In this document: one piece after another, positions 23,522-36,800 of the stretch
How positions within the stretch are numbered: the first letter of the stretch is position 1
Layout of the letters: every line of letters begins with the position of its first letter
DNA from: Sipunculus nudus
Taxonomy: Eukaryota; Annelida; Sipuncula; Golfingiida; Sipunculidae
NCBI GenBank assembly: GCA_026874595.1
Contig: CM049307.1
Coordinates: 72,640,643-72,704,642, forward strand
DNA length: 64,000 bases
Direction: 5' to 3'
Made by a program: the position numbers and the translations under genes
Notes under the pieces: generated by a model
The model's database searches: none
Told to the model about the DNA's origin: nothing
Seen by the model: only the letters and a program-made list of their open reading frames with translations

Positions 23522-24868
23522 GATAACAAAGCGGTGTAGGCAGTTTACTGGTTTCACCCCAAAGGTTGAAAGAGATTTGATCAGTTTACCATCATGCTTC
23601 CCTTTTATAATAAAACTCAGCAGTGCTGCCATCAGTACTCAGTTCAGTGTCACATGCCAAATTGAATGGAGAAGTGATGAGACCAGATCCTGCAAGCTCT
23701 GATTACTCAGTGCTTGGCATGCTTGAGTGAGCACTGTCACTTGTCTGAGTACTTCCTTGGGTACTGCTACTCAAGATGCATCAGTGAACAAGATGTCTGT
23801 AAGTTTATGCCTGGTTTCTGTTTTATTCCAGTTTGTGATTATACCTTGTAAACTGTTTGTTTACAGTGTTTGTTGTTGGACTTGGGGGTGAACATTCTTG
23901 GGTTTCTGAGTACTTGATGACCCCCATGCATGAGTGAACATGGTCACTGTTTGTTCACACTGGACAGTTGTTTGACTCTGGTTTGTAAACAATCCAAGTA
24001 AATTGTTTATTTGCAAAATTTATTTTATGAATAATTATTGGAGCCGCTGGGTACTTGTTACTCATCAGGTGTCAGTGATGATGGATATTGTTTTTCTGTT
24101 GTCGTAAGTGGTGTGTTGTAAATTGTTTATTTTTCCAATTTTAATGTTGACACTTGTTTGAGTACTTGTTTTGGCCTGTGAGTACTTGTTACTCATCATG
24201 AGTCACTGACCATGTCCCCTTTTTGTGTGTATGATGGCTGTTCTATTACTGTTAATGATTATTAATTGTAAAATGTTTATTTACAGGTTTTATTGTGGAT
24301 ACTTGTTTGAGTTCTTGTTTGGACCCCTGAGTACTTGCTACTCATTATGCATCAGGGATCATTGTTCATGTTTTGTGGCTGCTTTATTCTAGTGAGTAAT
24401 AATGTGTTGTTAATTGTTTATTGACAAGATTTTTTGCTTGTAGCTCGTGTGAGTACTTGTTTTGGTGATGAGTACTTGTTAACCATGCATTATTATAAAT
24501 GGTCATTTCACCCTTCCATTTTTTTATATGGTTTGATTTAAAATTTCCCCAGAATGTCATATCATCTGACATACAAGGCATCTGAAAGCTGAAGAAGGTA
24601 TGAAAGGGCCTGCCAGTTGATACATGTGAGAGGGTTGAAAGAATAAAGGTCCATTTCATGTTTTGTGGACTGAAAATGTGCATTGAATATAGAGAATGTG
24701 AATTGATGGGGGAAAAGTGGAAAAGATCTTGTTTTGACTTTTAAGAGGGAAGGTGGTTGTGAAAGCAACAATTGGATCTGGAAGAAGTGCTGGCTCTGAC
24801 AAGAGCCTTTGTCTTGTGAGACTGCAGGTCCTTGCCTGTCATCAAGGCAAGAGACCTGAAGGATGACT

Positions 24869-25180
24869 TCAGAAGTGAGTCATGTCATTGGTGCCTGCTA
24901 TTTCTCGCATGAGGAATTGTATTTCATCCAGCTCATCAGCAAAGCGACAGGTGTAGTCGTAGAGGGTAGTGCTGAAGCCTTCCAAGGTGGCCAGCTTGAG
25001 CTGGAGGTGGTAACGGTGTGTCTTGGTTTGGGTTGCAACTGCACGCTGGTATCGCACCATAGTGGCATTGAAGATGTTGTTGGTGTGCAGCAGCTGCTTG
25101 CAGGCAAACTGGAACCTGCTGTGGGTGGCATCAAACTGCTTCTGCAGGGCAACCACATCCAAACAGAGTTGAGTATCCAT
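24869..25180 (-). CDS. Arrayed small-protein gene, copy 15
   Basis: Ser 70/Thr 71 form, 4,980 bp from copy 12. Confidence 0.85.
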   Translation of the reverse strand: MDTQLCLDVVALQKQFDATHSRFQFACKQLLHTNNIFNATMVRYQRAVATQTKTHRYHLQLKLATLEGFSTTLYDYTCRFADELDEIQFLMREIAGTNDMTHF

Positions 25181-26529
25181 GATAACAAAGCGGTGTAGGC
25201 AGTTTACTGGTTTCACCTCAAAGGTTGAAAGAGATTTGATCAGTTTACCATCATGCTTCCCTTTTATAATAAAACTCAGCAGTGCTGCCATCAGTACTCA
25301 GTTCAGTGTCACATGCCAAATTGAATGGAGAAGTGATGAGACCAGATCCTGCAAGCTCTGATTACTCAGTGCTTGGCATGCTTGAGTGAGCACTGTCACT
25401 TGTCTGAGTACTTCCTTGGGTACTGCTACTCAAGATGCATCAGTGAACAAGATGTCTGTATGTTTATGCCTGATTTCTGTTTTACTCCAGTTTGTGATTA
25501 TACCTTGTAAACTGTTTGTTTACAGTGTTTGTTGTTGGACTTGGGGGTGAACATTCTTGGGTTTCTGAGTACTTGATGACCCCCATGCATGAGTGAACAT
25601 GGTCACTGTTTGTTCACACTGGACAGTTGTTTGACTCTGGTTAGTCAACAATCCAAGTAAATTGTTTATTTACAAGATTTATTATGTGAATAATTGTTGG
25701 AGCTACTGGGTACTTGTTACTCATCAGGTGTCAGTGATGATGGATATTGTTTTTCTGTCGTCGTAAGTGGTGTGTTGTAAATTGTTTATTTTTACTAATT
25801 TTAATGTTGATACTTGTTTGAGTACTTGTTTTGGCCTGTGAGTACTTGCTACTCATCATGAGTCACTGACCATGTCCCCTTTTTGTGTGTATGATGGCTG
25901 TTCTATTACTGTCAATGATTATTAATTGTAAAATGTTTATTTACAGGTTTTATTGTGGATACTTGTTTGAGTTCTTGTTTGGACCCCTGAGTACTTGCTA
26001 CTCATTATGCATCAGGGATCATTGTTCATGTTTTGTGGCTGCTTTATTCTAGTGAGTAATAATGTGTTGTAAATTGTTTATTGACAAGATTTTTTGCTTG
26101 TAGCTTGTGTGAGTACTTGTTTTGGTGATGAGTACTTGTTAACCATGCATTATTGTAAATGGTCATTTCACCCTTCCATTTGTTTATATGTTATGATTTA
26201 AAATTTCCCCAGAATGCCATATTATCTGACATACAAGGCATCTGAAAGCTGAAGAAGGTATGAAAGGGCCTGCCAGTTGATACATGTGAGAGGGTTGAAA
26301 GAATAAAGGTCCATTTCATGTTTTGTGTACTGAAAATGTGCATTGAATATAGAGAATGTGAATTGATGGGGGGAAAAGTGGAAAAGATCTTGTTTTGACT
26401 TTTAAGAGGGAAGGTGATTGTGAAAGCAACAATTGGATCTGGAAGAAGTGCTGGCTCTGACAAGAGCCTTTGTCTTGTGAGACTGCAAGTCCTTGCCTGT
26501 CATCAAGGCAAGAGACCTGAAGGATGACT

Positions 26530-26841
26530 TCAGAAGTGAGTCATGTCATTGGTGCCTGCTATTTCTCGCATGAGGAATTGTATTTCATCCAGCTCATCAG
26601 CAAAGCGACAGGTGTAGTCGTAGAGGGTAGAGCGGAAGCCTTCCAAGGTGGCCAGCTTGAGCTGGAGGTGGTAACGGTGTGTCTTGGTTTGGGTTGCAAC
26701 TGCACGCTGGTATCGCACCATTGTGGCATTGAAGATGTTGTTGGTGTGCAGCAGCTGCTTGCAGGCAAACTGGAACCTGCTGTGGGTGGCATCAAACTGC
26801 TTCTGCAGGGCAACCACATCCAAACAGAGTTGAGTATCCAT
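26530..26841 (-). CDS. Arrayed small-protein gene, copy 16
   Basis: Consensus protein. The spacer carries GTTCGTAAAC and TTGTTTAAGTACTTG, shared with copy 19 at 4,980 bp. Confidence 0.85.
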   Translation of the reverse strand: MDTQLCLDVVALQKQFDATHSRFQFACKQLLHTNNIFNATMVRYQRAVATQTKTHRYHLQLKLATLEGFRSTLYDYTCRFADELDEIQFLMREIAGTNDMTHF

Positions 26842-28189
26842 GATAACAAAGCGGTGTAGGCAGTTAACTGGTTTCACCTCAAAGGTTGAAAGAGATTTGA
26901 TCAGTTTACCATCATGCTTCCCTTTTATAATAAAACTCAGCAGTGCTGCCATCAGTACTCAGTTCAGTGTCACATGCCAAATTGAATGGAGAAGTGATGA
27001 GACCAGATCCTGCAAGCTCTGATTACTCAGTGCTTGGCATGCTTGAGTGAGCACTGTCACTTGTCTGAGTACTTCCTTGGGTACTGCTACTCAAGATGCA
27101 TCAGTGAACAAGATGTCTGTATGTTTATGCCTGATTTCTGTTTTACTCCAGTTTGTGATTATACCTTGTAAACTGTTTGTTTACAGTGTTTGTTGCTGGA
27201 CTTGGGGGTGAACATTCTTGGGTTTCTGAGTACTTGATGACCCTCATGCATCAGTGAACACGGTCACTGTTTGTTCACACTGGACAGTTGTTTGACTCTG
27301 GTTCGTAAACAATCCAAGTAAATTGTTTATTTGCAAGATTTATTATGTGAATAATTGTTGGAGCCACTGGGTACTTGTTACTCATCAGGTGTCAGTGATG
27401 ATGGATATTGTTTTTCTGTCCTCGTAAGTGATGTGTTGTAAATTGTTTATTTTTCTAATTTTAATGTTGATACTTGTTTAAGTACTTGTTTTGGCCTGTG
27501 AGTACTTGCTACTCATCATGAGTCACTGACCATGTCCCCTTTTTGTGTGTATAATGGCTGTTCTATTACTGTTAATGATTATTAATTGTAAAATGTTTAT
27601 TTACAGGTTTTATTGTGGATACTTGTTTGAGTTCTTGTTTGGACCCCTGAGTACTTGCTACTCATTATGCATCAGGGATCATTGTTCATGTTTTGTGGCT
27701 GCTTTATTCTAGTGAGTAATAATGTGTTGTAAATTGTTTATTGACAAGATTTTTTGTGTGTTGCTTGTGTGAGTACTTGTTTTGGTGATGAGTACTTGTT
27801 AACCATGCATTATTGTAAATGGTCATTTCACCCTTCCATTTTTTTATATGGTTTGATTTAAAATTTCCCCAGAATGTCATATTATCTGACATACAAGGCA
27901 TCTGAAAGCTGAAGAAGGTATGAAAGGGCCTGCCAGTTGATACATGTGAGAGGGTTGAAAGAATAAAGGTCCATTTCATATTTTGTGTATTGAAAATGTG
28001 CATTGAATATAGAGAATGTGAAATGATGGGGGGAAAAGTGGAAAAGATCTTGTTTTGACTTTTAAGAGGGAAGGTGATTGTGAAAGCAACAATTGGATCT
28101 GGAAGAAGTGCTGGCTCTGACAAGAGCCTTTGTCTTGTGAGACTGCAGGTCCTTGCCTGTCATCAAGGCAAGAGACCTGAAGGATGACT

Positions 28190-28501
28190 TCAGAAGTGAG
28201 TCATGTCATTGGTGCCTGCTATTTCTCGCATGAGGAATTGTATTTCATCCAGCTCATCAGCAAAGCGACAGGTGTAGTCGTAGAGTGTAGAGCGGAAGCC
28301 TTCCAAGGTGGCCAGCTTGAGCTGGAGGTGGTAACGGTGTGTCTTGGTTTGGGTTGCAACTGCACGCTGGTATCGCACCATTGTGGCATTGAAGATGTTG
28401 TTGGTGTGCAGCAGCTGCTTGCAGGCAAACTGGAACCTGCTGTGGGTGGCATCAAACTGCTTCTGCAGGGCAACCACATCCAAACAGAGTTGAGTATCCA
28501 T
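28190..28501 (-). CDS. Arrayed small-protein gene, copy 17
   Basis: Consensus protein with the Thr 72 synonymous marker of copy 14. Confidence 0.85.
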   Translation of the reverse strand: MDTQLCLDVVALQKQFDATHSRFQFACKQLLHTNNIFNATMVRYQRAVATQTKTHRYHLQLKLATLEGFRSTLYDYTCRFADELDEIQFLMREIAGTNDMTHF

Positions 28502-29849
28502 GATAACAAAGCGGTGTAGGCAGTTTACTGGTTTCACCCCAAAGGTTGAAAGAGATTTGATCAGTTTACCATCATGCTTCCCTTTTATAATAAAACTCAG
28601 CAGTGCTGCCATCAGTACTCAGTTCAGTGTCACATGCCAAATTGAATGGAGAAGTGATGAGACCAGATCCTGCAAGCTCTGATTACTCAGTGCTTGGCAT
28701 GCTTGAGTGAGCACTGTCACTTGTCTGAGTACTTCCTTGGGTACTGCTACTCAAGATGCATCAGTGAACAAGATGTCTGTAAGTTTATGCCTGGTTTCTG
28801 TTTTATTCCAGTTTGTGATTATACCTTGTAAACTGTTTGTTTACAGTGTTTGTTGTTGGACTTGGGGGTGAACATTCTTGGGTTTCTGAGTACTTGATGA
28901 CCCCCATGCATGAGTGAACATGGTCACTGTTTGTTCACACTGGACAGTTGTTTGACTCTGGTTTGTAAACAATCCAAGTAAATTGTTTATTTGCAAAATT
29001 TATTTTATGAATAATTATTGGAGCCGCTGGGTACTTGTTACTCATCAGGTGTCAGTGATGATGGATATTGTTTTTCTGTTGTCGTAAGTGGTGTGTTGTA
29101 AATTGTTTATTTTTCCAATTTTAATGTTGACACTTGTTTGAGTACTTGTTTTGGCCTGTGAGTACTTGTTACTCATCATGAGTCACTGACCATGTCCCCT
29201 TTTTGTGTGTATGATGGCTGTTCTATTACTGTTAATGATTATTAATTGTAAAATGTTTATTTACAGGTTTTATTGTGGATACTTGTTTGAGTTCTTGTTT
29301 GGACCCCTGAGTACTTGCTACTCATTATGCATCAGGGATCATTGTTCATGTTTTGTGGCTGCTTTATTCTAGTGAGTAATAATGTGTTGTTAATTGTTTA
29401 TTGACAAGATTTTTTGCTTGTAGCTTGTGTGAGTACTTGTTTTGGTGATGAGTACTTGTTAACCATGCATTATTATAAATGGTCATTTCACCCTTCCATT
29501 TTTTTATATGGTTTGATTTAAAATTTCCCCAGAATGTCATATCATCTGACATACAAGGCATCTGAAAGCTGAAGAAGGTATGAAAGGGCCTGCCAGTTGA
29601 TACATGTGAGAGGGTTGAAAGAATAAAGGTCCATTTCATGTTTTGTGGACTGAAAATGTGCATTGAATATAGAGAATGTGAATTGATGGGGGGAAAAGTG
29701 GAAAAGATCTTGTTTTGACTTTTAAGAGGGAAGGTGATTGTGAAAGCAACAATTGGATCTGGAAGAAGTGCTGGCTCTGACAAGAGCCTTTGTCTTGTGA
29801 GACTGCAGGTCCTTGCCTGTCATCAAGGCAAGAGACCTGAAGGATGACT

Positions 29850-30161
29850 TCAGAAGTGAGTCATGTCATTGGTGCCTGCTATTTCTCGCATGAGGAATTG
29901 TATTTCATCCAGCTCATCAGCAAAGCGACAGGTGTAGTCGTAGAGGGTAGTGCTGAAGCCTTCCAAGGTGGCCAGCTTGAGCTGGAGGTGGTAACGGTGT
30001 GTCTTGGTTTGGGTTGCAACTGCACGCTGGTATCGCACCATAGTGGCATTGAAGATGTTGTTGGTGTGCAGCAGCTGCTTGCAGGCAAACTGGAACCTGC
30101 TGTGGGTGGCATCAAACTGCTTCTGCAGGGCAACCACATCCAAACAGAGTTGAGTATCCAT
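29850..30161 (-). CDS. Arrayed small-protein gene, copy 18
   Basis: Ser 70/Thr 71 form joined to a spacer of the copy 14/17 type (GTAAGTTTATGCCTGG): a recombinant unit. Confidence 0.85.
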   Translation of the reverse strand: MDTQLCLDVVALQKQFDATHSRFQFACKQLLHTNNIFNATMVRYQRAVATQTKTHRYHLQLKLATLEGFSTTLYDYTCRFADELDEIQFLMREIAGTNDMTHF

Positions 30162-31509
30162 GATAACAAAGCGGTGTAGGCAGTTTACTGGTTTCACCTC
30201 AAAGGTTGAAAGAGATTTGATCAGTTTACCATCATGCTTCCCTTTTATAATAAAACTCAGCAGTGCTGCCATCAGTACTCAGTTCAGTGTCACATGCCAA
30301 ATTGAATGGAGAAGTGATGAGACCAGATCCTGCAAGCTCTGATTACTCAGTGCTTGGCATGCTTGAGTGAGCACTGTCACTTGTCTGAGTACTTCCTTGG
30401 GTACTGCTACTCAAGATGCATCAGTGAACAAGATGTCTGTAAGTTTATGCCTGGTTTCTGTTTTATTCCAGTTTGTGATTATACCTTGTAAACTGTTTGT
30501 TTACAGTGTTTGTTGTTGGACTTGGGGGTGAACATTCTTGGGTTTCTGAGTACTTGATGACCCGCATGCATGAGTGAACATGGTCACTGTTTGTTCACAC
30601 TGGACAGTTGTTTGACTCTGGTTTGTAAACAATCCAAGTAAATTGTTTATTTGCAAAATTTATTATATGAATAATTATTGGAGCCGCTGGGTACTTGTTA
30701 CTCATCAGGTGTCAGTGATGATGGATATTGTTTTTCTGTTGTCGTAAGTGGTGTGTTGTAAATTGTTTATTTTTCCAATTTTAATGTTGACACTTGTTTG
30801 AGTACTTGTTTTGGCCTGTGAGTACTTGTTACTCATCATGAGTCACTGACCATGTCCCCTTTTTGTGTGTATGATGGCTGTTCTATTACTGTTAATGATT
30901 ATTAATTGTAAAATGTTTATTTACAGGTTTTATTGTGGATACTTGTTTGAGTTCTTGTTTGGACCCCTGAGTACTTGCTACTCATTATGCATCAGGGATC
31001 ATTGTTCATGTTTTGTGGCTGCTTTATTCTAGTGAGTAATAATGTGTTGTTAATTGTTTATTGACAAGATTTTTTGCTTGTAGCTTGTGTGAGTACTTGT
31101 TTTGGTGATGAGTACTTGTTAACCATGCATTATTATAAATGGTCATTTCACCCTTCCATTTTTTTATATGGTTTGATTTAAAATTTCCCCAGAATGTCAT
31201 ATCATCTGACATACAAGGCATCTGAAAGCTGAAGAAGGTATGAAAGGGCCTGCCAGTTGATACATGTGAGAGGGTTGAAAGAATAAAGGTCCATTTCATG
31301 TTTTGTGGACTGAAAATGTGCATTGAATATAGAGAATGTGAATTGATGGGGGGAAAAGTGGAAAAGATCTTGTTTTGACTTTTAAGAGGGAAGGTGATTG
31401 TGAAAGCAACAATTGGATCTGGAAGAAGTGCTGGCTCTGACAAGAGCCTTTGTCTTGTGAGACTGCAGGTCCTTGCCTGTCATCAAGGCAAGAGACCTGA
31501 AGGATGACT

Positions 31510-31821
31510 TCAGAAGTGAGTCATGTCATTGGTGCCTGCTATTTCTCGCATGAGGAATTGTATTTCATCCAGCTCATCAGCAAAGCGACAGGTGTAGTCG
31601 TAGAGGGTAGAGCGGAAGCCTTCCAAGGTGGCCAGCTTGAGCTGGAGGTGGTAACGGTGTGTCTTGGTTTGGGTTGCAACTGCACGCTGGTATCGCACCA
31701 TAGTGGCATTGAAGATGTTGTTGGTGTGCAGCAGCTGCTTGCAGGCAAACTGGAACCTGCTGTGGGTGGCATCAAACTGCTTCTGCAGGGCAACCACATC
31801 CAAACAGAGTTGAGTATCCAT
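31510..31821 (-). CDS. Arrayed small-protein gene, copy 19
   Basis: Consensus protein. It has the ACT codon for Thr 40 seen in copies 12, 15 and 18, but keeps Arg-Ser at 70-71. Confidence 0.85.
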   Translation of the reverse strand: MDTQLCLDVVALQKQFDATHSRFQFACKQLLHTNNIFNATMVRYQRAVATQTKTHRYHLQLKLATLEGFRSTLYDYTCRFADELDEIQFLMREIAGTNDMTHF

Positions 31822-33168
31822 GATAACAAAGCGGTGTAGGCAGTTTACTGGTTTCACCTCAAAGGTTGAAAGAGATTTGATCAGTTTACCATCATGCTTC
31901 CCTTTTATAATAAAACTCAGCAGTGCTGCCATCAGTACTCAGTTCAGTGTCACATGCCAAATTGAATGGAGAAGTGATGAGACCAGATCCTGCAAGCTCT
32001 GATTACTCAGTGCTTGGCATGCTTGAGTGAGCACTGTCACTTGTCTGAGTACTTCCTTGGGTACTGCTACTCAAGATGCATCAGTGAACAAGATGTCTGT
32101 ATGTTTATGCCTGATTTCTGTTTTACTCCAGTTTGTGATTATACCTTGTAAACTGTTTGTTTACAGTGTTTGTTGCTGGACTTGGGGGTGAACATTCTTG
32201 GGTTTCTGAGTACTTGATGACCCTCATGCATCAGTGAACACGGTCACTGTTTGTTCACACTGGACAGTTGTTTGACTCTGGTTCGTAAACAATCCAAGTA
32301 AATTGTTTATTTGCAAGATTTATTATGTGAATAATTGTTGGAGCCACTGGGTACTTGTTACTCATCAGGTGTCAGTGATGATGGATATTGTTTTTCTGTC
32401 CTCGTAAGTGATGTGTTGTAAATTGTTTATTTTTCTAATTTTAATGTTGATACTTGTTTAAGTACTTGTTTTGGCCTGTGAGTACTTGCTACTCATCATG
32501 AGTCACTGACCATGTCCCCTTTTTGTGTGTATAATGGCTGTTCTATTACTGTTAATGATTATTAATTGTAAAATGTTTATTTACATGTTTTATTGTGGAT
32601 ACTTGTTTGAGTTCTTGTTTGGACCCCTGAGTACTTGCTACTCATTATGCATCAGGGATCATTGTTCATGTTTTGTGGCTGCTTTATTCTAGTGAGTAAT
32701 AATGTGTTGTAAATTGTTTATTGACAAGATTTTTTGTGTGTAGCTTGTGTGAGTACTTGTTTTGGTGATGAGTACTTGTTAACCATGCATTATTGTAAAT
32801 GGTCATTTCACCCTTCCATTTGTCTATATGTTATGATTTAAAATTTCCCCAGAATGCCAAATTATCTGACATACAAGGCATCTGAAAGCTGTAGAAGGTA
32901 TAAAAGGGCCTGCCAGTTGATACATGTGAGAGGGTTGAAAGAATAAAGGTCCATTTCATGTTTTGTGTACTGAAAATGTGCATTGAATATAGAGAATGTG
33001 AATTGATGGGGGGAAAGTGGAAAAGATCTTGTTTTGACTTTTAAGAGGGAAGGTGATTGTGAAAGCAACAATTGGATCTGGAAGAAGTGCTGGCTCCGAC
33101 AAGAGCCTTTGTCTTGTGAGACTGCAAGTCCTTGCCTGTCATCAAGGCAAGAGACCTGAAGGATGACT

Positions 33169-33480
33169 TCAGAAGTGAGTCATGTCATTGGTGCCTGCTA
33201 TTTCTCGCATGAGGAATTGTATTTCATCCAGCTCATCAGCAAAGCGACAGGTGTAGTCGTAGAGGGTAGAGCGGAAGCCTTCCAAGGTGGCCAGCTTGAG
33301 CTGGAGGTGGTAACGGTGTGTCTTGGTTTGGGTTGCAACTGCACGCTGGTATCGCACCATTGTGGCATTGAAGATGTTGTTGGTGTGCAGCAGCTGCTTG
33401 CAGGCAAACTGGAACCTGCTGTGGGTGGAATCAAACTGCTTCTGCAGGGCAACCACATTCAAACAGAGTTGAGTATCCAT
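33169..33480 (-). CDS. Arrayed small-protein gene, copy 20
   Basis: Asn 8 and Ser 18 replace Asp and Ala. The histone-type loop below it has the wobble variant. From here rightwards units are more diverged. Confidence 0.83.
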   Translation of the reverse strand: MDTQLCLNVVALQKQFDSTHSRFQFACKQLLHTNNIFNATMVRYQRAVATQTKTHRYHLQLKLATLEGFRSTLYDYTCRFADELDEIQFLMREIAGTNDMTHF

Positions 33481-34827
33481 GATAACAAAGGGGTGTAGGC
33501 AGTTAACTGGTTTCACCTCAAAGGTTGAAAGAGATTTGATCAGTTTACCATCATGCTTCCCTTTTATAATAAAACTTAACAGTGCTGCCATCAGTACTCA
33601 GTTCAGTGTCACATGCCATATTGAATGGAGAAGTGATGAGACCAGATCCTGCAAGCTCTGATTACTCAGTGCTTGGCATGCTTGAGTGAGCACTGTCACT
33701 TGTCTGAGTACTTCCTTAGGTACTGCTACTCAACATGCATCAGTGAACAAGATGTCTGTATGTTTATGCTTGATTTCTGTTTTACTCCAGTTTGTGATTA
33801 TACCTTGTAAACTGTTTGTTTACAGTGTTTGTTGTTGGACTTGGGGGTGAACATTCTTGGGTTTCTGAGTACTTGATGACCCCCATGCATGAGTGAACAT
33901 GGTCACTGTTTGTTCACACTGGACAGTTGTTTGACTCTGGTTTGTAAACAATCCAAGTAAATTGTTTATTTGCAAGATTTATTATGTGAATAATTGTTGG
34001 AGCCGCTGGGTACTTGTTACTCATCAGGTGTCAGTGATGATGGATATTGTTTTTCTGTCCTCGTAAGTGATGTGTTGTAAATTGTTTATTTTTCTAATTT
34101 TAATGTTGATACTTGTTTGAGTACTTGTTTTGGCCTGTGAGTACTTGCTACTCATCATGAGTCACTGACCATGTCCCCTTTTTGTGTGTATGATGGCTGT
34201 TCTATTACTGTCAATGATTATTAATTGTAAAATGTTTATTTACAGGTTTTATTGTGGATACTTGTTTGAGTTCTTGTTTGGACCCCTGAGTACTTGCTAC
34301 TCATTAGGCATCAGGGATCATTGTTCATGTTTTGTGGCTGCTTTATTCTAGTGAGTAATAATGTGTTGTAAATTGTTTATTGACAAGATTTTTTGTGTGT
34401 AGCTTGTGTGAGTACTTGTTTTGGTGATGAGTACTTGTTAACCATGCATTATTGTAAATGGTCATTTCACCCTTCCATTTGTTTATATGTTATGATTTAA
34501 AATTTCCCCAGAATGCCATATTATCTGACATACAAGGCATCTGAAAGCTGAAGAAGGTATGAAAGGGCCTGCCAGTTGATACATGTGAGAGGGTTGAAAG
34601 AATAAAGGTCCATTTCATGTTTTGTGTACTGAAAATGTGCATTGAATTTAGAGAATGTGAATTGATGGGGGGAAAGTGGAAAAGATCTTGTTTTGACTTT
34701 TAAGAGGGAAGGTGATTGTGAAAGCAACAATTGGATCTGGAAGAAGTGCTGGCTCTGACAAGAGCCTTTGTCTTGTGAGACTGCAAGTCCTTGCCTGTCA
34801 TCAAGGCAAGAGACCTGAAGGATGACT

Positions 34828-35139
34828 TCAGAAGTGAGTCATGTCATTGGTGCCTGCTATTTCTCTCATGAGGAATTGTATTTCATCCAGCTCATCAGCA
34901 AAGCGACAGGTGTAGTCGTAGAGGGTAGAGCGGAAGCCTTCCAAGGTGGCCAGCTTGAGCTGGAGGTGGTAACGGTGTGTCTTGGTTTGGGTTGCAACTG
35001 CACGCTGGTATCGCACCATTGTGGCATTGAAGATGTTGTTGGTGTGCAGCAGCTGCTTGCAGGCAAACTGGAACCTGCTGTGGGTGGCATCAAACTGCTT
35101 CTGCAGGGCAACCACATCCAAACAGAGTTGAGTATCCAT
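34828..35139 (-). CDS. Arrayed small-protein gene, copy 21
   Basis: Consensus protein; a synonymous Arg codon change at residue 92 is shared with copy 23. Confidence 0.85.
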   Translation of the reverse strand: MDTQLCLDVVALQKQFDATHSRFQFACKQLLHTNNIFNATMVRYQRAVATQTKTHRYHLQLKLATLEGFRSTLYDYTCRFADELDEIQFLMREIAGTNDMTHF

Positions 35140-36488
35140 GATAACAAAGCGGTGTAGGCAGTTAACTGGTTTCACCTCAAAGGTTGAAAGAGATTTGATC
35201 AGTTTACCATCATGCTTCCCTTTTATAATAAAACTCAGCAGTGCTGCCATCAGTACTCAGTTCAGTGTCACATGCCAAATTGAATGGAGAAGTGATGAGA
35301 CCAGATCCTGCAAGCTCTGATTACTCAGTGCTTGGCATGCTTGAGTGAGCACTGTCACTTGTCTGAGTACTTCCTTGGGTACTGCTACTCAACATGCATC
35401 AGTGAACAAGATGTCTGTATGTTTATGCCTGGTTTCTGTTTTACTCCAGTTTGAATTTAAAGCTTGTAAACTGTTTGTTTACAGTGTTTGTTGTTGGACT
35501 TGGGGGTGAACATTCTTGGGTTTCTGAGTACTTGATGACCCTCATGCATGAGTGAACATGGTCACTGTTTGTTCACACTGGACAGTTGTTTGACTCTGGT
35601 TAGTAAACAATCCAAGTAAATTGTTTATTTGCAAGATTTATTATGTGAATAATTGTTGGAGCCACTGGGTACTTGTTACTCATCAGGTGTCAGTGATGAT
35701 GGATATTGTTTTTCTGTCCTCATAAGTGATGTGTTGTAAATTGTTTATTTTTCTAATTTTAATGTTGATACTTGTTTGAGTACTTGTTTTGGCCTGTGAG
35801 TACTTGCTACTCATCATGAGTCACTGACCATGTCCCCTTTTTGTGTGTATGATGGCTGTTCTATTACTGTCAATGATTATTAATTGTAAAATGTTTATTT
35901 ACAGGTTTTATTGTGGATACTTGTTTGAGTTCTTGTTTGGACCCCTCAGTACTTGCTACTCATTATGCATCAGGGATCATTGTTCATGTTTTGTGGCTGC
36001 TTTATTCTAGTGAGTAATAATGTGCTGTAAATTCTTTATTGACAAGATTTTTTGTGTGTAGCTTGTGTGAGTACTTGTTTTGGTGATGAGTACTTGTTAA
36101 CCATGCATTATTGTAAATGGTCATTTCACCCTTCCATTTGTTTATATGTTATGATTTAAAATTTCCCCAGAATGCCATATTATCTGACATACAAGGCATC
36201 TGAAAGCTGAAGAAGGTATGAAAGGGCCTGCCAGTTGATACATGTGAGAGGGTTGAAAGAATAAAGGTCCATTTCATGTTTTGTGTATTGAAAATGTGTA
36301 TTGAATATAGAGAATGTGAAATGATGGGGGGGAAAAGTGGAAAAGATCTTGTTTTGACTTTTAAGAGGGAAGGTGATTGAGAAAGCAACAATTGGATCTG
36401 GAAGAAGTGCTGGCTCTGACAAGAGCCTTTGTCTTGTGAGACTGCAGGTCTTTGCCTGTCATCAAGGCAAGAGACCTGAAGGTTGACT

Positions 36489-36800
36489 TCAGAAGTGAGT
36501 CATGTCATTGGTGCCTGCTATTTCTCGCATGAGGAATTGTATTTCATCCAGCTCATCAGCAAAGCGACAGGTGTAGTCGTAGAGGGTAGAGCGGAAGCCT
36601 TCCAAGGTGGCCAGCTTGAGCTGGAGGTGGTAACGGTGTGTCTTGGTTTGGGTTGCAACTGCACGCTGGTATCGCACCATTGTGGCATTGAAGATGTTGT
36701 TGTTGTGCAGCAGCTGCTTGCAGGCACACTGGAACCTGCTGTGGGTGGAATCAAACTGCTTCTGCAGGGAAACCACATTCAAACAGAGTTGAGTATCCAT
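36489..36800 (-). CDS. Arrayed small-protein gene, copy 22 (most diverged)
   Basis: Five replacements: Asn 8, Ser 11, Ser 18, Cys 25 and Asn 33. Asn 8 and Ser 18 are shared with copy 20, 3,320 bp away. The spacer of this unit holds the DIRS-type insertion. The reading frame stays open. Confidence 0.8.
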   Translation of the reverse strand: MDTQLCLNVVSLQKQFDSTHSRFQCACKQLLHNNNIFNATMVRYQRAVATQTKTHRYHLQLKLATLEGFRSTLYDYTCRFADELDEIQFLMREIAGTNDMTHF

